In this document: positions 22,651-35,510 of the stretch, piece by piece
Position numbering within the stretch: the stretch's first letter is position 1
Layout of the letters: each line of letters opens with the position of its first letter
From: Atkinsonella hypoxylon
Lineage: Eukaryota; Ascomycota; Sordariomycetes; Hypocreales; Clavicipitaceae
DNA: 64,000 nt
Assembly: GCA_000729835.1 (NCBI GenBank)
Contig: JFHB01000040.1
Coordinates: 1-64,000 of the forward strand
Direction: 5' to 3'
The notes under the pieces: model-generated
The model's database searches: none
Told to the model about the DNA's origin: nothing
The model's input: only the letters and a program-made list of their open reading frames with translations
Position numbers and translations under genes: made by a program

Positions 22651-24776
22651 AGGTACTAGGTATACCGGAGTACTCCGCACTAGGTATGTAGTAGGTACGC
22701 ACTGGCTGGCGCGAGACACATCAAAACATATGCCACCCATGCCCATCAGGCCACAGTACGCGACAACGGTCTATAATAGCAGACACGTATCCTTCTTTTT
22801 CGTCGCAGACACAAATATCAAGCATCGTTCCTGGTCGACTCCAGCTTCTTCCACAAGAGTCGCCACGGCCCGTCGATAATGGCCGTTGCAACGCAGGGTT
22901 GGAGGGCGACTAACTTGTCATGCCATCATCAAACATTTCGTTCGTTTCAAACTTGCCAAAGGTACCCACGGGTGGGCAATGGTATTGATGCTAATCTGAC
23001 CCTTGCCCCCCTCAAGCCCCCCTCAAGCTCCCCTGCAACGGAAGCTTGGGGGGATCGCCAAGACGCCCAGGCGCCCAGGCGCCCAGATGCCCCTCACCGC
23101 GACCCCGGGTCAACTACCTAGGTACCTAGTAGACTTCTGATGGCACGCAAACGGCAAGACAATTGCCAGCCTGGTGTTGCCAATGTCGGTCGTCAACTGG
23201 TGCCAGGCCTTTTGCTCGCTAGCCGCCCCTACTCAACAACGTTTGATATGTTCAAAGGGCTTCCCCATGATTCTTGAATTGAGCAGGGGTTTCTCCAAGT
23301 GTGTGTTTTGGGCGCGTACGTACCGCTTTGGGACTGCGTTGCGAAAATGGGATGAAATCCAGGACCGAGGAAATAAGCAAGAATCTTTAGAATGTTTTGC
23401 CTTAATGTCCACGAGTAATGATGCTAGACCGCTTAAGCTAGCTAGAGGTCAGCCGTGCTGTGCTGTCTGGGGCTCTTGTCCTTGTTGCTTCCCCTTGCTT
23501 GGTCATTCGCTAACTAAATCATTTCTGACAATGTGAAAGTGGGAAAACCCCAAATTTTATACATACAATAACGACGAGCAATAAGGATGGTGCCTTGGCC
23601 AATCGTTGGTCAATGACGCTGCAAGTCGGTTCGACCTTCCACGTTTTCGCATATATGGAGCCGCGGCACTTCTTGTATAGGTTACTCGTGGGTAATTCGT
23701 TTACCATCTAAAATATTTCCTGACTAGTACTGTCTTGCCTACTCGTTGAGGACACTGCAATACAGGTGTTATTTATTTTCTAGAGCTGTAGTTTAAGAGA
23801 TCTGTGAAAATTGGGGTTCTCTGCCTGCAGCACTGGAAGATTTTGTTCTTTGCGGCCTTTGTCTCGCTCGATTGACTGTACAAAGCCACATTATTCCAAG
23901 CTCGTATGAACGGCCTTGAAAATCCAGCTCTTTGTTATCTCCAAAATAGCAATGATCGAATATTCTTAACTTTGTGTGTAAATCTGACCGTCGCTTCGAG
24001 GCTGCTGAGGCAACAGTTGGCTCAGATCTGGGTAGGAGGCCGGTGAGCAGTAGCTGTAATGATAATACTTGATTCTTAAGTTAATACTGTCAAGTGCTGT
24101 ACAGGACAAAAACGCACATTAAATTCAACTAGGTGTCAATGTTAACCAGCACCATCACATCACGTACAGCACTAAAGTGAACCTAGCCATCTGTTTGTCT
24201 CCTCAGCACACCCACGGTTCAAAGGAACTACACAGCTTGAAACAGACTCATTACCCACTTAACACTTGAATGCTAGCTCAAACTGATGCGGTTGCGAGTC
24301 CACAAGACGGACAGCCAGTCTGGAGTGCAATTAGAAGATAAGTCATCGTTCAGGACATTAGTAGGAAGTCGAGTTTTCGTCGTGGTGAAGGGTCATGAAT
24401 CGAACGAAACTTGTTTCACCGGCGCACTATCTGGGGCCAGCTTAATAGATCATTCTCTGGACGCTGTTTCGAAAGGTAAAGCTGAACCATGACAGCATAA
24501 TAGGCTGGCGGTGAAGGACGAAGACTGCTTTGGAACCAAGATGCAAATTTGTCCATTGGCGTATTTCTAGCGACTTGTCGTCAGTGCTCATCACCACGCG
24601 TGCAGAGTACCAAACAAAGGCCCCAGGGTGGAGCGGCCAAACGAGACCGGCGCTTTTGAAGCTTCGAGATTTTCACATGCCACAACTCGTGATTCATTGA
24701 CTGCCTCGACGGAAATGGGCATGGTACTGACACGATGCTACTCTGTATGTATGTATGCAATCGAGCGAATGATTTT

Positions 24777-24795
24777 AAAAAAAAAAAAAAAAAAA
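24777..24795. repeat. A19 homopolymer
   Basis: An uninterrupted run of 19 A in the upstream region of the fwd-1-like gene. Confidence 0.95.
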
Positions 24796-25359
24796 CCCTG
24801 GTTTCCACTCACATTGAGCGGGTAACGCAGGCAGGCAGGCAGGCACGCAGGGCAGAGCAGAGTCGCAGATCCCAGCCATTCATCCCGCACCCGCTCCATG
24901 TCAGCGTCAGCCTGCAACCAACCAGACCTGGGGAGCACAGTGTACCCGAATCGCGGTACAGGCTGGAGCTTGTTTCCCCAAATCTCTGTCAGACTGCAGT
25001 CCTCACAGAGCCATCCGTCTCGTCGTTGAATAATCCAAACGGAGACTTAAAACACCACGACGCCTTATGTCTACCAGTGCGCCACGGCGACTAAGCCTGC
25101 TTTTTTTGAGAAGTACACGTTTTAAGCGTGCTGCCCCTTCTTTTTTGCATGCTTGGAGACCGCCGGCACATGGTGAGTACGTCCCTCGGGCGTCACTACT
25201 GACGTAAGGATCTTGTTTTGCCCTCAAATTGACGAGGCTGAATCCGGGCTCGCCAACAATCCTCGGTTCAATTGCCACACAGAAGAAGACCTTGGGCCAG
25301 GACTCAAGACGCCCCCTGTAACATATTCACTAGAATTTTCTTGTCGCTAGCTTGACTCT

Positions 25360-28300
25360 ATGCACCGCTCGATGACGAAGCACGATCAACTTTCTGCCAT
25401 GGATGCCTTCTCACCGGCCCATCAACCAGACGAGGGTTACTCGGAAGACCCCCTAAGCTCTCCTGTTCATCAAAGCTTGGCCTCGAGTTTGGCCACTTTG
25501 CGATCAACCGCGGATCTCCCTTCGTGGCTAGCGAGTAATGCCTCGATATTGCCACTGTCTGTAAAGAAGGGTAAGAGCAGTGATGAATTCAATCAACTCC
25601 ATTGAGGCTGCTGCGACGCTGTGCGAACTTTGGAAGCTGACATGATGCTCTTGTCTACAGAACTTACGCTGTCACTCCTGGACGACTTGCCCACATCCGC
25701 AATTGCTGAAATAGTTCAGCGGCTAAATCCTCGATTGTATATCGACTTTGTCCAGTACTTGCCCGCAGAGATATGTCTCAAAGTCCTTGGCTACTTGGAT
25801 CCTGTATCGCTGGTCGGTGTTGCACAAACTTGCCGTGCGTGGTATGACCTGGCGCTGGACCGGAAACTATGGGAGAAATTATATTATCTTGAAGGATGGA
25901 AAGCCGTTGCTAGCGAAATCGAGGCATCAGAGACCAGGATCAATGCTGGTTTAAGTAATTCGATCGGACACCTGCATCGAATCCAAAATGCTCACGGTCA
26001 AATCAGCAAGATTCGAGCCATTAAAACGGATGATGAAGACATGGAAATGGTAGATGCAGAAAGGCGATCAAGCGACCCCCAAGATAGTACGGGACTTGGC
26101 GTTGGCAGCATCTTTGGAAGCCCTATGTCATCATTTTCCGCCAACATACCTCTACCTCCAAATTGCAAAGATAATCTTATAGACATCGGCTTTCCTACTT
26201 GTTCCTCAACGGCCAAGGGTAAGAATGTGGATAGAAGCTTCAGTTCACCAGACGTAGTTCGGGTCAAGCGCAAGGAACCTGGCGGCACACCGGAGCCTTC
26301 TTTACCTCCTATTGTACCAACGGACAACTCACGTCTCTCAATGAGATCAACTCTATGGGCTTGGGATGTCAACAACTCACGATATCGCATAAACTGGAAA
26401 TATCTTTACAACATGCGGAGGCGACTAGAATCAAATTGGGAGTTAGGCAAATATACCACCTTTCAGCTCCCCCACCCGCACTACCCCGAAGAAGGACACC
26501 AGGAATGCGTCTATACATTGCAATTTGATGCTAATTATCTGGTAAGCGGCAGTAGGGACCAGACGATGCGCATATGGAATATCCGCACTCGCCGCCTGGT
26601 TCGTCCCCCTTTGGTAGGTCATAGCGGATCTGTCTTGTGTCTACAATTTGATGCAAGCCCCGAAGAGGACCTCCTTGTATCAGGAAGCAGTGATTCCAAC
26701 GTCTTCATATGGAAGTTCTCGACCGGCGAACTCATGCAGACGATTACGAAAGCCCACCGCGAGTCAGTGCTCAACGTTCGTTTTGACAAGCGAATTCTTG
26801 TGACCTCATCTAAAGACAAGACAATCAAGATCTTCAATCGTCGGCCTCTCCGGTATGGAGATCTAGGCTATGCCACGAATGATATGGCCGTCGACACTGT
26901 TGCCAAGACTGTCAAACGATATGGATATGAGCCAGACCTTGCACAAGAACTACCTGTCAAAGAACCGTACACCATGATCGGGCGGCTGGAAGGCCATGGC
27001 GCCGCTGTCAACGCTATACAGGTCATGGATCGGACCATTGTGTCCGTGTCCGGAGATCGACATATCAAAGTTTGGGACTGGCCGGATCAAGTCTGTATCC
27101 AGACTATACCTGCTCATGACAAAGGCATTGCGTGCGTGGAGTTTGATGGACGAAGGATTGTCAGCGGCAGCAGCGATTATGAAGTGTGTATCTTCGACGC
27201 ACCGACTGGTCTGAAGGTTGCACAGCTCCGTGGACATGCCCATCTAGTCAGAACCGTGCAGGCAGGGTTCGGTGACCTGCCGTACAGCAGGGCGGAAGAC
27301 GAAGCGGAAGCCAAGACCGTAGATGCCGAATACTTCAAGGCTGTCGAAGCTGGCGAGATCTCTCATGATGGCGAGAGAGGGAATCGACGTGCGCGTAGAG
27401 TGAATGCGGGGAGCTCACGGCCAGCAGATGTACAGGCATTCGGCGCCAAGGTGCCTCCGGGCGGTGGAGGAGGGCGGAAATACGGCCGCATCGTTTCTGG
27501 CTCATACGACCAGAGTATCATCATCTGGAGAAGAGACAAAGAAGGAGTGTGGAAACCAGCTCATCATCTACGTCAAGAGGAGGCAGCTTCGGCAGCTCAA
27601 AGACACATGGCACTGTCAATGCCGCAGCCAGTGTCACAACCAACTTCCAATCAATCGCTGTCAAATATTCCACTGCATTCTTGTCCAAGTCAAACCGCTG
27701 CATGCTCGTCTCTTCGCCGGAATAGAAACCCTGGCTCTGCTAGTGGTGGTCAGCTGCTTGCCGACCCATATGGAGGCAGACCCGAGTCTAGTGGGATGCT
27801 GATGCACCTCATCGACCAGGTCGTGCATTTGGGACCACAAGCTCTGGAACAGGCACTGGCAAACTATCCAGCCATTCTCAGTCATCACAGCTACCTCCAG
27901 TCTGTTATCGAGGGTAAGCAGTCACCCTTGGAGCGTGCTCAACTTAGGCAAGCCGTAATCACATCCTTGGTATCTCTGCAAACAGGACAAGCTTCCAGGT
28001 CACACCCAATGAGTTCATTATCCGCGATGTTGAGCGACGCTGCCAATGCCCCAGTACCCAAAATTCAACCCGCGCCAAGAACTCCTGCGGCTGGGCTCGG
28101 TGGCGGTACTTCTGAGGAAGCATCTTCTACTCCAATAGCAACTATAGCCGTCGCTGGTCCCTCAAATGGACCCGGTGCCGCAGGGACGTCGATGTTGTCC
28201 GCTCCGATCCCGTTATCGGTTCCTCTGCCAACTCCGGCTCCAGCATCAGCTCAGTCCGCCCAAATATCAACTGCCCACGCGGCTCCTCCAACGACTCATC

Positions 28301-28473
28301 ATCATCCGCACATTGCTGCGGCCGAAAATGCGCCTGCTCGTGTTTTCAAGCTTCAGTTTGATGCCCGTAAGATTGTGTGTTGTAGCCAAGCACCAGTCAT
28401 TGTGGGTTGGGACTTCTGCAATGGTGACGCTGAGCTCGAGGAAACCGCACGATTCTTCGCTACCGTCGACTAG
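25360..28473 (+). CDS. fwd-1: F-box/WD40 protein, FWD-1-like SCF substrate receptor
   Basis: A two-exon gene encoding about 1007 residues. Exon 1 is 25360-25570, the intron 25571-25660 begins GTAAGA and ends CTACAG, and exon 2 is 25661-28473. An F-box lies at about 101-147 (YLPAEICLKVLGYLDPVSL). Seven WD40 blades start near 347. Blades 1-5 are regular; blade 6 carries an insert of about 70 residues; blade 7 (VFKLQFDARKIVCC) closes the propeller only at about 962, after a roughly 270-residue Ser/Pro/Ala/Gln-rich insertion. The F-box docks Skp1 in SCF ubiquitin ligases and the propeller reads phosphodegrons. Architecture and length fit the Neurospora FWD-1/Slimb-type protein that targets the clock protein FRQ. 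The Cdc4/Pop1 and Met30/SconB families are alternatives; Met30/SconB is usually shorter. In-frame Met codons at positions 5 and 14 could be the true start. FWD-1 orthology is from memory and moderately sure. Confidence 0.85.
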
Positions 28474-29017
28474 ACGCCCCACTAGTTCGATCTATGAAAC
28501 TGCTTCATAAGTAATATGGCCCCCTATTCTCACTTCGGGGCAGTGCTGGATATATTCATGTGTCGTTTGAGCAAGAATTTTCGCAATGAGCTATAGAAAA
28601 AACATCTTCAGAGAGGAAAATTATGGGAGCATATGATCATTGGCGCAAGGAAAGGGTTTTCCTCTTTTACTAAATATCTGAAGGAGCAGGAATGGTTTTT
28701 TTTCTTTTTTCTTTTTTTTGTGATTGCGGTCATGCATTGCCTTATGGCTAAGACGGTTGGATGGGAGAGGGTATGTAAGTGGCCCCTGATTCAAGTCATT
28801 GCTGACTGAATGTCCTTGCGCCAAACATTGTATTTGATGATTGACGGCCGAACCACATCCGTCGAAACAAGATGCATATAGTTCAACAGCCCAAGGGCTT
28901 TTGAAGAAGAATGTAAATTAACAAACTTGCTTCAATGCGGTAGAGGTGTTGTATATGCTACCAAGCCAAAGACCTTAATCACATCATTACTCTCGTGTGG
29001 AAAGTAGCATTGGGGTA
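28474..29017. other. convergent 3' region
   Basis: The shared downstream region of the fwd-1-like gene (plus) and vps60 (minus). It contains a T-rich run at about 28698-28720 and no supported gene. Both transcripts probably end here. Confidence 0.5.
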
Positions 29018-29656
29018 TCAACCAGCAGCCTCCTTGACCTTGTCCTCCGTCTGCGGCAGCTCATCAACAAATTCTGGTGCAACTTCATCTTGCAGGAACC
29101 CTGGCACCGCACCACCCATCTCCATCTCTAATTCCTGCTCCATGCCTAGAGCTTCCAGTTCGGCATCCAATTCCGCTTCATCCACCTCATCCGGAATATC
29201 GTAGCTCCTCGCCAGACTCTCTTGAATCTCGTTACCCACATCCATTAAGTCTGCCATCTCATCTTGCAGCCTCTCGATCTTGTCGATATCTATCTTGCCA
29301 TACTGTCGCTTGAGCTCTTTAGAGGTGGTCTTTATAGCATCGACTTGTGTCATGACGTTTTTCAAATTATCCTGCATGCTAGAAGCTTGTTCCATGTTCC
29401 ACACTTGGCCTTCTAGTTTCTCCTTCTCGGCTTCGTACGCCTTTCGGCGCTGGAGGACCTTGAGGGCCTTTTGCTTAATCGCCTGTTTGCCTGGGCCTTC
29501 GCGCATCTTGGAGAGCTTTTCCTGGTAGGCGGACAGCTCACCATTGAGGGCTTTCAGCTTAGTGTCTATAGAGGCAATGCGGGTGTCTATGTTGGTTATG
29601 GCGCCCCCGAGGGTGGGCTTCGGCGCCGCAGGTTTCGAACCGAAGAGGCGATTCAT
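29018..29656 (-). CDS. vps60: VPS60 (CHMP5), ESCRT-III subunit
   Basis: An intronless 212-residue Snf7-family protein. I start at the inner Met (MNRLFGSK), because the upstream extension in the same frame is not family-like. The N-terminal half is basic and helical, with repeated Lys/Arg and the internal sequence KALKVLQRRKAYEAEKEKLE typical of ESCRT-III helix 1-2. The C-terminal half is acidic (LDAELEALGMEQELEMEMG), including the autoinhibitory and Vta1-binding region. MNRLFGSK and SMQDNLKNVMTQVDAIKTT closely match Vps60/CHMP5 rather than Snf7, Vps20 or Vps24. It acts at late endosomes, where Vps60 together with Vta1 stimulates disassembly of ESCRT-III by the AAA ATPase Vps4. It is convergent with the fwd-1-like gene. 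Length is normal for the family. Confidence 0.94.
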   Translation of the reverse strand: MNRLFGSKPAAPKPTLGGAITNIDTRIASIDTKLKALNGELSAYQEKLSKMREGPGKQAIKQKALKVLQRRKAYEAEKEKLEGQVWNMEQASSMQDNLKNVMTQVDAIKTTSKELKRQYGKIDIDKIERLQDEMADLMDVGNEIQESLARSYDIPDEVDEAELDAELEALGMEQELEMEMGGAVPGFLQDEVAPEFVDELPQTEDKVKEAAG

Positions 29657-30916
29657 GGTGCTTGGGAGGTCGAGCAGCGTCGGGTCGTTCAAAAAATGAC
29701 TCGGGGCTTAGAGAGCATGGGTTTGGGGTGGTTTGCTCCAGGAATTGTGAGCTGGCAGGTTGCTGATGTCTTTTTTTGTTTTGGGGGGAGCCCGCGAAGG
29801 TGGCAGCCTGGTCGCAAGCTGGCCAGACTGTCGGGATGACATTCACTTTCTGAGGAGGCTCTGTTAGCTGGCTGGGGCGTTCAAGACAGGGATGAAACCC
29901 CACGCGACGTTCGTGGGGATGCGAGCTGAGTCAGCACATGCATGAAAGTTGGAAGGTCATGGAGTACTCTGTGTACGGGAGATCGATTGTTGCTGATTAG
30001 TCCGAATTAAGACACAATCCTTTGACAGAGAGGCTTTAGCGAGTTACTGTAGTTAATTCTGGGTAATGGAACGTTATTGACGTTTTTAGTTCCTAGTACG
30101 AACTCCTTATGTATTGGGTAATATAATGGTTGGTAACCACTCTGCGACGTTATGACTGCAAAGGGATCCGCTCATCGACTTGGATGCTAATCTATTTCAA
30201 CGAGACTATCCATCTTACGGAAACTGAGATGGTTGAATGCTCTAAATATCTGTTGGTTGCATTTGAAGGATTATTGTGAGACTCGATATTTGCCACCGAA
30301 AGGTCGCGTACCACATGCTGCGTGGCGAGACGTGTATAACGTATCGCGGCCGCGTCGCGAGGACGGACGGTGGATGTACATTCATCCTGCTTAGACCGGA
30401 GTGACGGTAAGATCCTATAACTGGAGCGACACGATGATTTTTCTTCTACTCTACTCTAGTAATACACTTAAGAGCCTATTGATTAAATGCCGTTGAGGCC
30501 ATCGCATCGCCAATGTGTGCTGAGTTACATCGGCAGTTGAAAGTTGGAGGTGACGTTGAGCCACGCTCACCGTGGGACCCGCATCCGCACCGGTCCACCC
30601 GCAGATGTCCCCTCGCGGACTAGTTAGCGCGAGGTACGCGGGCGCATTCAGCTGGGAGAACCTATGTAAACAAATGTCGCTGGCCTCGGAACGTGGAACC
30701 TTCTTTTTTCTCATACAACACATTCACGGTTAACGAACAATTTCATCAATCAAACAACTGCAATCAATCAAAAAGCTTTCAGAATTCTATGCCCTGTGCA
30801 CAAGATTTCAAACAACTCAAAATAAACAATTTTAGCAAGAACACACTGCTCAAAGTCAACGCTGTTGCCCAACTTTCAAGATATTGTCTGAAATCCAGCA
30901 ACCACGCTTTGTCGTC
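29657..30916. other. divergent promoter region
   Basis: A 1.26 kb gap between vps60 (minus) and the large disordered-protein gene (plus), carrying the promoters of both. Nothing in it is supported as coding. The last 230 bp before 30917 are A/C-rich with scattered CAAT and are likely the leader of the plus-strand gene. Confidence 0.45.
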
Positions 30917-33900
30917 ATGGACGCGCCTGCCCCCCAGACATGGGGGCTCGGGCTTCGCGCCAGGATGAAGTAAGTGCAGGCATTATTCTCGACTGTTCAC
31001 TGAAGGCAATCAATAGTTCTCGAAGCTGACATGGAACGCGTTACAGAGCACCCCCCCCGTCCTTTGTCGTCTTCTTTCCGGCACGCGACCATCCTGCTTT
31101 CTCTGACACCAACGGTTCTGCTGATCAGGTTTCTGATGGGAAGGCTCAGTCACACATGCAAGTTCTTCATCACGTGCACCATCAATAACGTTGAGCCAAA
31201 GGAACGAGTTGATTTTCTGACTTCATACAGCTCTTGGAACAGTAACTTGACAGCCCCCCAGCCCATCACTCGTCTCCCAGCATGGCACCGTATTCCCATC
31301 GAAGCGTTCCCCGGCAAGGATGGTGCAGGATCTACTCGCATCATCATGAAACGTGTCTTCTATCCAGATCCACGACTGGCAAAAAAACCGACTCTTCGGA
31401 CTGTATGTGCAGAAGTTTCTGCCGCGAAGGAGATTACCAAATGGACAGCGGAGGATCAGCTCGAGCTTCCAAATGCCAAATTCCGCAGATTGGATTCTTT
31501 CAAGGCTTCCGATGCTCTCTACACATCATCCGGGGCTCCACAATCTGCCGCCGAAATGGCACAAATTCATCTGACGGCGAAAGGTAAGCACATCAATCTC
31601 TTGACGCGATGAACACGAAGCTAACTTGGACTATAGTTGACATCGTCAATGGCATGCTACAAATTCCTCAATCTGTTCTTAAGAGAGAGCTTCTTAATTT
31701 ACGATCTCTCAAAAGGACTCGTGGTGTTGCTCCTATGAAGAGAAACATCGACAAACACATGTGCATTGAAAGAGATGGACTCTATGGTGGCTACCGCATT
31801 CAATCATACGATCTGCTCTTGCCTATCATCAGGAAGGCGTGGGAAAATGGTGAAATGTCTATTGACGCAGTCTCGGCATCTATCGCAGAGATTTCCGCGA
31901 ACTTGGCCAAGACTGGCCGACGCAATCCACGCAGCCGCATTAGTCTACACGGAATTCCTCTTCTTCCAGACATCATTGATCGACCGGAGCTTAAGGACGA
32001 GGTCTCACTGGTGCTGAATCATGGAGCATTGCCGGTTGAATCCAAGTCGCCCACCAAGAGATCGCCTCAGCCCATTAAACCCCTTGAATCAACTCCTCGA
32101 CGTCTGAGCGACACTGTGGTTAAGCTGGTTCCTACCATTAGCCCTCACGTGGAACCATCTCCTCTCAAGTCACCCGCAAGTCCCTCTACTCCTTTTATCA
32201 ACACGCCGTCTCAGGTTGTCTTCAATGAGACGCCCTCTTGTCCTGTCAACACCATCTCGCCCAATCCTTTGATTTCTTCATCTCCTTCCAACAGAGCTCC
32301 ACCAATTACACCTGGGCCAACGTTGACATTCCAGCCACCATCATATTTGGATAGTTCTTCTAGCTTCCACGAAACCTTCGGTAACTCATCTCCTAGAAAG
32401 ATGGGTCAGTCGAAGTCCCCGGAGCAATCTCCCAATCCCCTCTACCAATCGCCATTCGAACCAGAGACTTCTGTTCCTGCACCCATGACACCGGTCAGTT
32501 CAGCTCACCAAGCTGTTGCTCCTGAGGAGAACTCGGACCTTGGGCTTCTGGCATCCATCCCATCCGCAGCTACGCCCAAACAAGAGACCACATCATTCCG
32601 CCCAATCTGGCCGGCTGATATCTCCCAGATTGATTTTGGCCCTACCACACCAACTTTTGATTCTTCGAACTGGCTCAGGAATGGCGTCGCCACTCGACCA
32701 AAACGTGCCATGAATAAGGCTAGTCGACGCAAGAGCGAGCCTTTACTTCAGAAGTATTATAAAGGGCAGGCCGCCCGTCGGCAAACTCTTCCACCCAACC
32801 ACCTTATCTTCCGAGGTGATGTTGTCTTCGGCACCCCCAAGGCATCTGTGAGGACCGTTGAGGAAAAGAGCACACCTCGCGAGGATGACAAGAAGTCCGA
32901 GCATGTCGGTGTTACCTGCACTCCAGACCAGACAAGGTCTCCAGAGCCGATCTTAAGCCTTGTCACTCCTGCGATTTGTTGGGCAAAGATGACTGGGAGG
33001 GTTTCCAGTAATACCATCACTCCACCTCGCAAGTGGGCTGCTCCCTTGACTGGAGTTCACACCGTCGATATGCGCCAGAATCTTGATATCTTCGGAGCTC
33101 CAGTCATGCAAACCGTGCCCAGCTCTACTGCTGTGGATGTACTTGCAGGCATCGCCCAAGATCGTTGTAACGGCCACGCGAATGTCACAGTTGCCGAGGA
33201 GAAGGGCAGGCTTATTGTTCGGTTTAAGCTGCCGACAGAATTCTCTCATCTCTTTCCCTTTAGTCAAGGCGAAGATGAATCTCGGTTTACCATTACGCCA
33301 TCAGGCATTTCTTCATCACCTCGTATTAATTTGCTGAATATCACTGACGTCAACAGGCTGAGAGAGGAGGAACGGTTGGGTTCCTTGGGTCTCGAAGCCA
33401 ATGATGAGACTGCAGCCATGTCTTCCTTGTCGACATCGCCTGTTCACAGTTTTGATCTCTCGTCCGGCTCTTTGTCTTATCTCGACCATACGCCTACCGT
33501 TAGCACATTTGACGCAGCCACGTCAGCGGCTCAGCCAGGGCTAGAATCACCTTCCAGGCTGCCGGAACCGGCCACAACTCAAGGAGCCGAGGCTTCGGCA
33601 TCAAGTAGAACTCCCAGCCCAACCTTGAACCTCTTTTTTACGCCTGTGAATCATTGTAGTTCAGGAAATGCGTCGTCAAATTTGCCTCTTGGTCAGCAAG
33701 AATTTGACGTGAAGTGTGACCTTGGCTTGACTCGACACGAGCAACAATCTGTTGATTCCAAGCCCTTTAACGACAGTCCTGAGCGAGACTACATGAGGGC
33801 CTTCATCAAGCGCACCAGTCGCAAGAGACTGTCAACAACAGAGACAGGATCTCCTATCGCGCCGCCACTGAAACGAGTGCCACTCGGAGCTAAGAGCTCC

Positions 33901-34716
33901 AACACACCCAGCCCGCAAAAACTCAAGCGCAAAGCTGAGCATGATGTCCCAAATCATGATCTCGATGTCAACAAAACACCTGAGCCAATGCTGAAAAAGG
34001 CTCGCCAATGCGATGATACTGAGCCTCACAAACCAGCAACCGGCGTACCGAGCAAGGAGCTCACATGTGACCGAAAGGTCAGCAAAGACCCGGAAAACCT
34101 CAACGCAGTAGCGCATCCCGCTGAGTCTGCAATTGATACACAGACTCATGATGAAATCACTCCCGGCACTGTGACCAGACGTTCCACCAGAATTCGAAAC
34201 CAGAAGCCTTTGAATAAAACCACAACCAAATCTTCTATTCCAACTGCTATCAAGTTGGGCTCTCGACTAGGCATGGGATATGGAGCATTGAAATCAACAA
34301 CTCGAACGGAACAGCAAGACATTTCCCACCAGACCCGCATGAACACTCGCAAGAATAGGGGCAATGCTGAGTATCCTGCTCAGGTGTTGGCAAAATATCA
34401 AGAAGAACGTCTTCGGGACGAACTGAGTGACGGATCCAGCGAAGCAGAGTCTCTGGGCAAACCCAGTACCAGCGGCAAGAACGTTGGTTGGAAGACACCA
34501 TTAGAAGCACATCGAGAAGAGAAGCCTAAGAAGGCGCGCACGACAACCACATACAAGGGCAAGGCCAGCGGCATTGCAAAACCGTCTAGGTCAACGACCA
34601 CTACACAAAAGCAGCAACGAACGGCCAAAGTTGCAGCCACTCTAGGAATGTCACAAAATGGCACGCCAGCAAAACCAAGTAGAGTTACTAGGTCATCAGC
34701 TCGTGTACGAGCTTAA
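30917..34716 (+). CDS. large basic, disordered, S/T-P-rich protein, unassigned
   Basis: I do not recognise a family. The likely start is ATG 30917 (MDAPAPQTWGLGLRARMK); intron 1 is 30970-31046 (GTAAGT, branch GCTGAC, TTACAG), entering exon 2 in phase. A second intron must lie between about 31130 and 31261, because the frame changes; the likely acceptor is at 31261 and the donor is unclear. The last intron, 31584-31636, is clear (GTAAGC...CTATAG), and the final exon runs 31637-34716. Residues just after it (CIERDGLYGGYRIQSYDLLLPIIRKAW) look folded. The remaining ~900 residues are low-complexity with about 40 Ser-Pro or Thr-Pro dipeptides and basic clusters (KRTSRKRLS), ending in a basic tail (VTRSSARVRA). 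This suggests a nuclear protein phosphorylated by proline-directed kinases, which is inference only. No catalytic motif is visible. Confidence 0.75.
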
Positions 34717-35510
34717 GCGATTCATGTTTATTCCTTTCTTCATTTCAGCCTCTAGCGTGTTTGTTTTTTTGTTGGAAAGATTGTTTCTCAAACATTTTTG
34801 TTGTTTCTTTAGCGGCAGCGATGACTTGGCATTTTGGATGGACATCATTTTTACCATTGGTTGGGATAGCGATGGCGTCGGCTGGGTTGTGGCATTAAAA
34901 GAAAAAGCGTGTACTTGTTTAGGTTATTGGATTGACCGAAGATACCATAGCGATGACGTGCAGATCAATTGATCTGACTGAATGAAGACTATTCAATTAC
35001 ATATTATGGGGGAGAAGAACCGTGAACAAGGTCGAGTTTCTCCAACAACAATACGATGAAGCCAAACCCAGCCTTGGTGCTTGCAGAGCACAGTGTTCCA
35101 TCGATGGCAAGCTCCTGGAGAGGCAGCTTCTCTTGTGGGAGAAGACTCTGGCCACCTGACTTTGAAATTAGTTGAATCGATCCGTCCTACTGCTGATAAA
35201 TAATGCTTTTCATCCAAATGAGCTTGTGTCTCGCTGCTCGCTGGTGTTCTAAAACATGGTAACACAATCTCGGACGGACTCGTGGACGGTGGAAGAAATG
35301 TCGGGCACGAATGACTGCAAAAGTCAAGCCGAATCGCAGAAACTTGATGTGGGCGAGGATCTGAGTTTGGGGCATTGACTTGACTTGATCACTAGAGTTT
35401 AACTGGAGGTGTGCCCAAAAAGTCGCATAGTTGCGACTCGTGGACAGGTTGCTGCTCGATGGAGGTTATACTACATTAGAGTTTCTCTTACAAATCCGCA
35501 TGATCTGTGG
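34717..35510. other. convergent 3' region
   Basis: The common 3' flank of the large disordered-protein gene and rtt106. It starts with T-rich sequence (about 34729-34815) typical of fungal 3' UTRs. No gene is supported. Confidence 0.45.

Larger units (their letters stand above)
19681..25359. other. long intergenic region with a nest of repeats
   Basis: These 5.7 kb separate the divergent cdc24 and fwd-1-like genes, and I find no supported gene. The 600 bp nearest cdc24 are probably its promoter and leader. Between about 20690 and 23130 the sequence holds palindromic ACCTAGGT clusters, a GCCAGTA heptamer array, an 11-mer array, a duplicated 20-mer and two TACTCCGTA 9-mers. From about 23200 to 24700 it is A/T-richer and featureless. 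An A19 tract lies at 24777-24795, about 560 bp before the fwd-1-like start, with a short CAGG run just after it. Confidence 0.55.
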
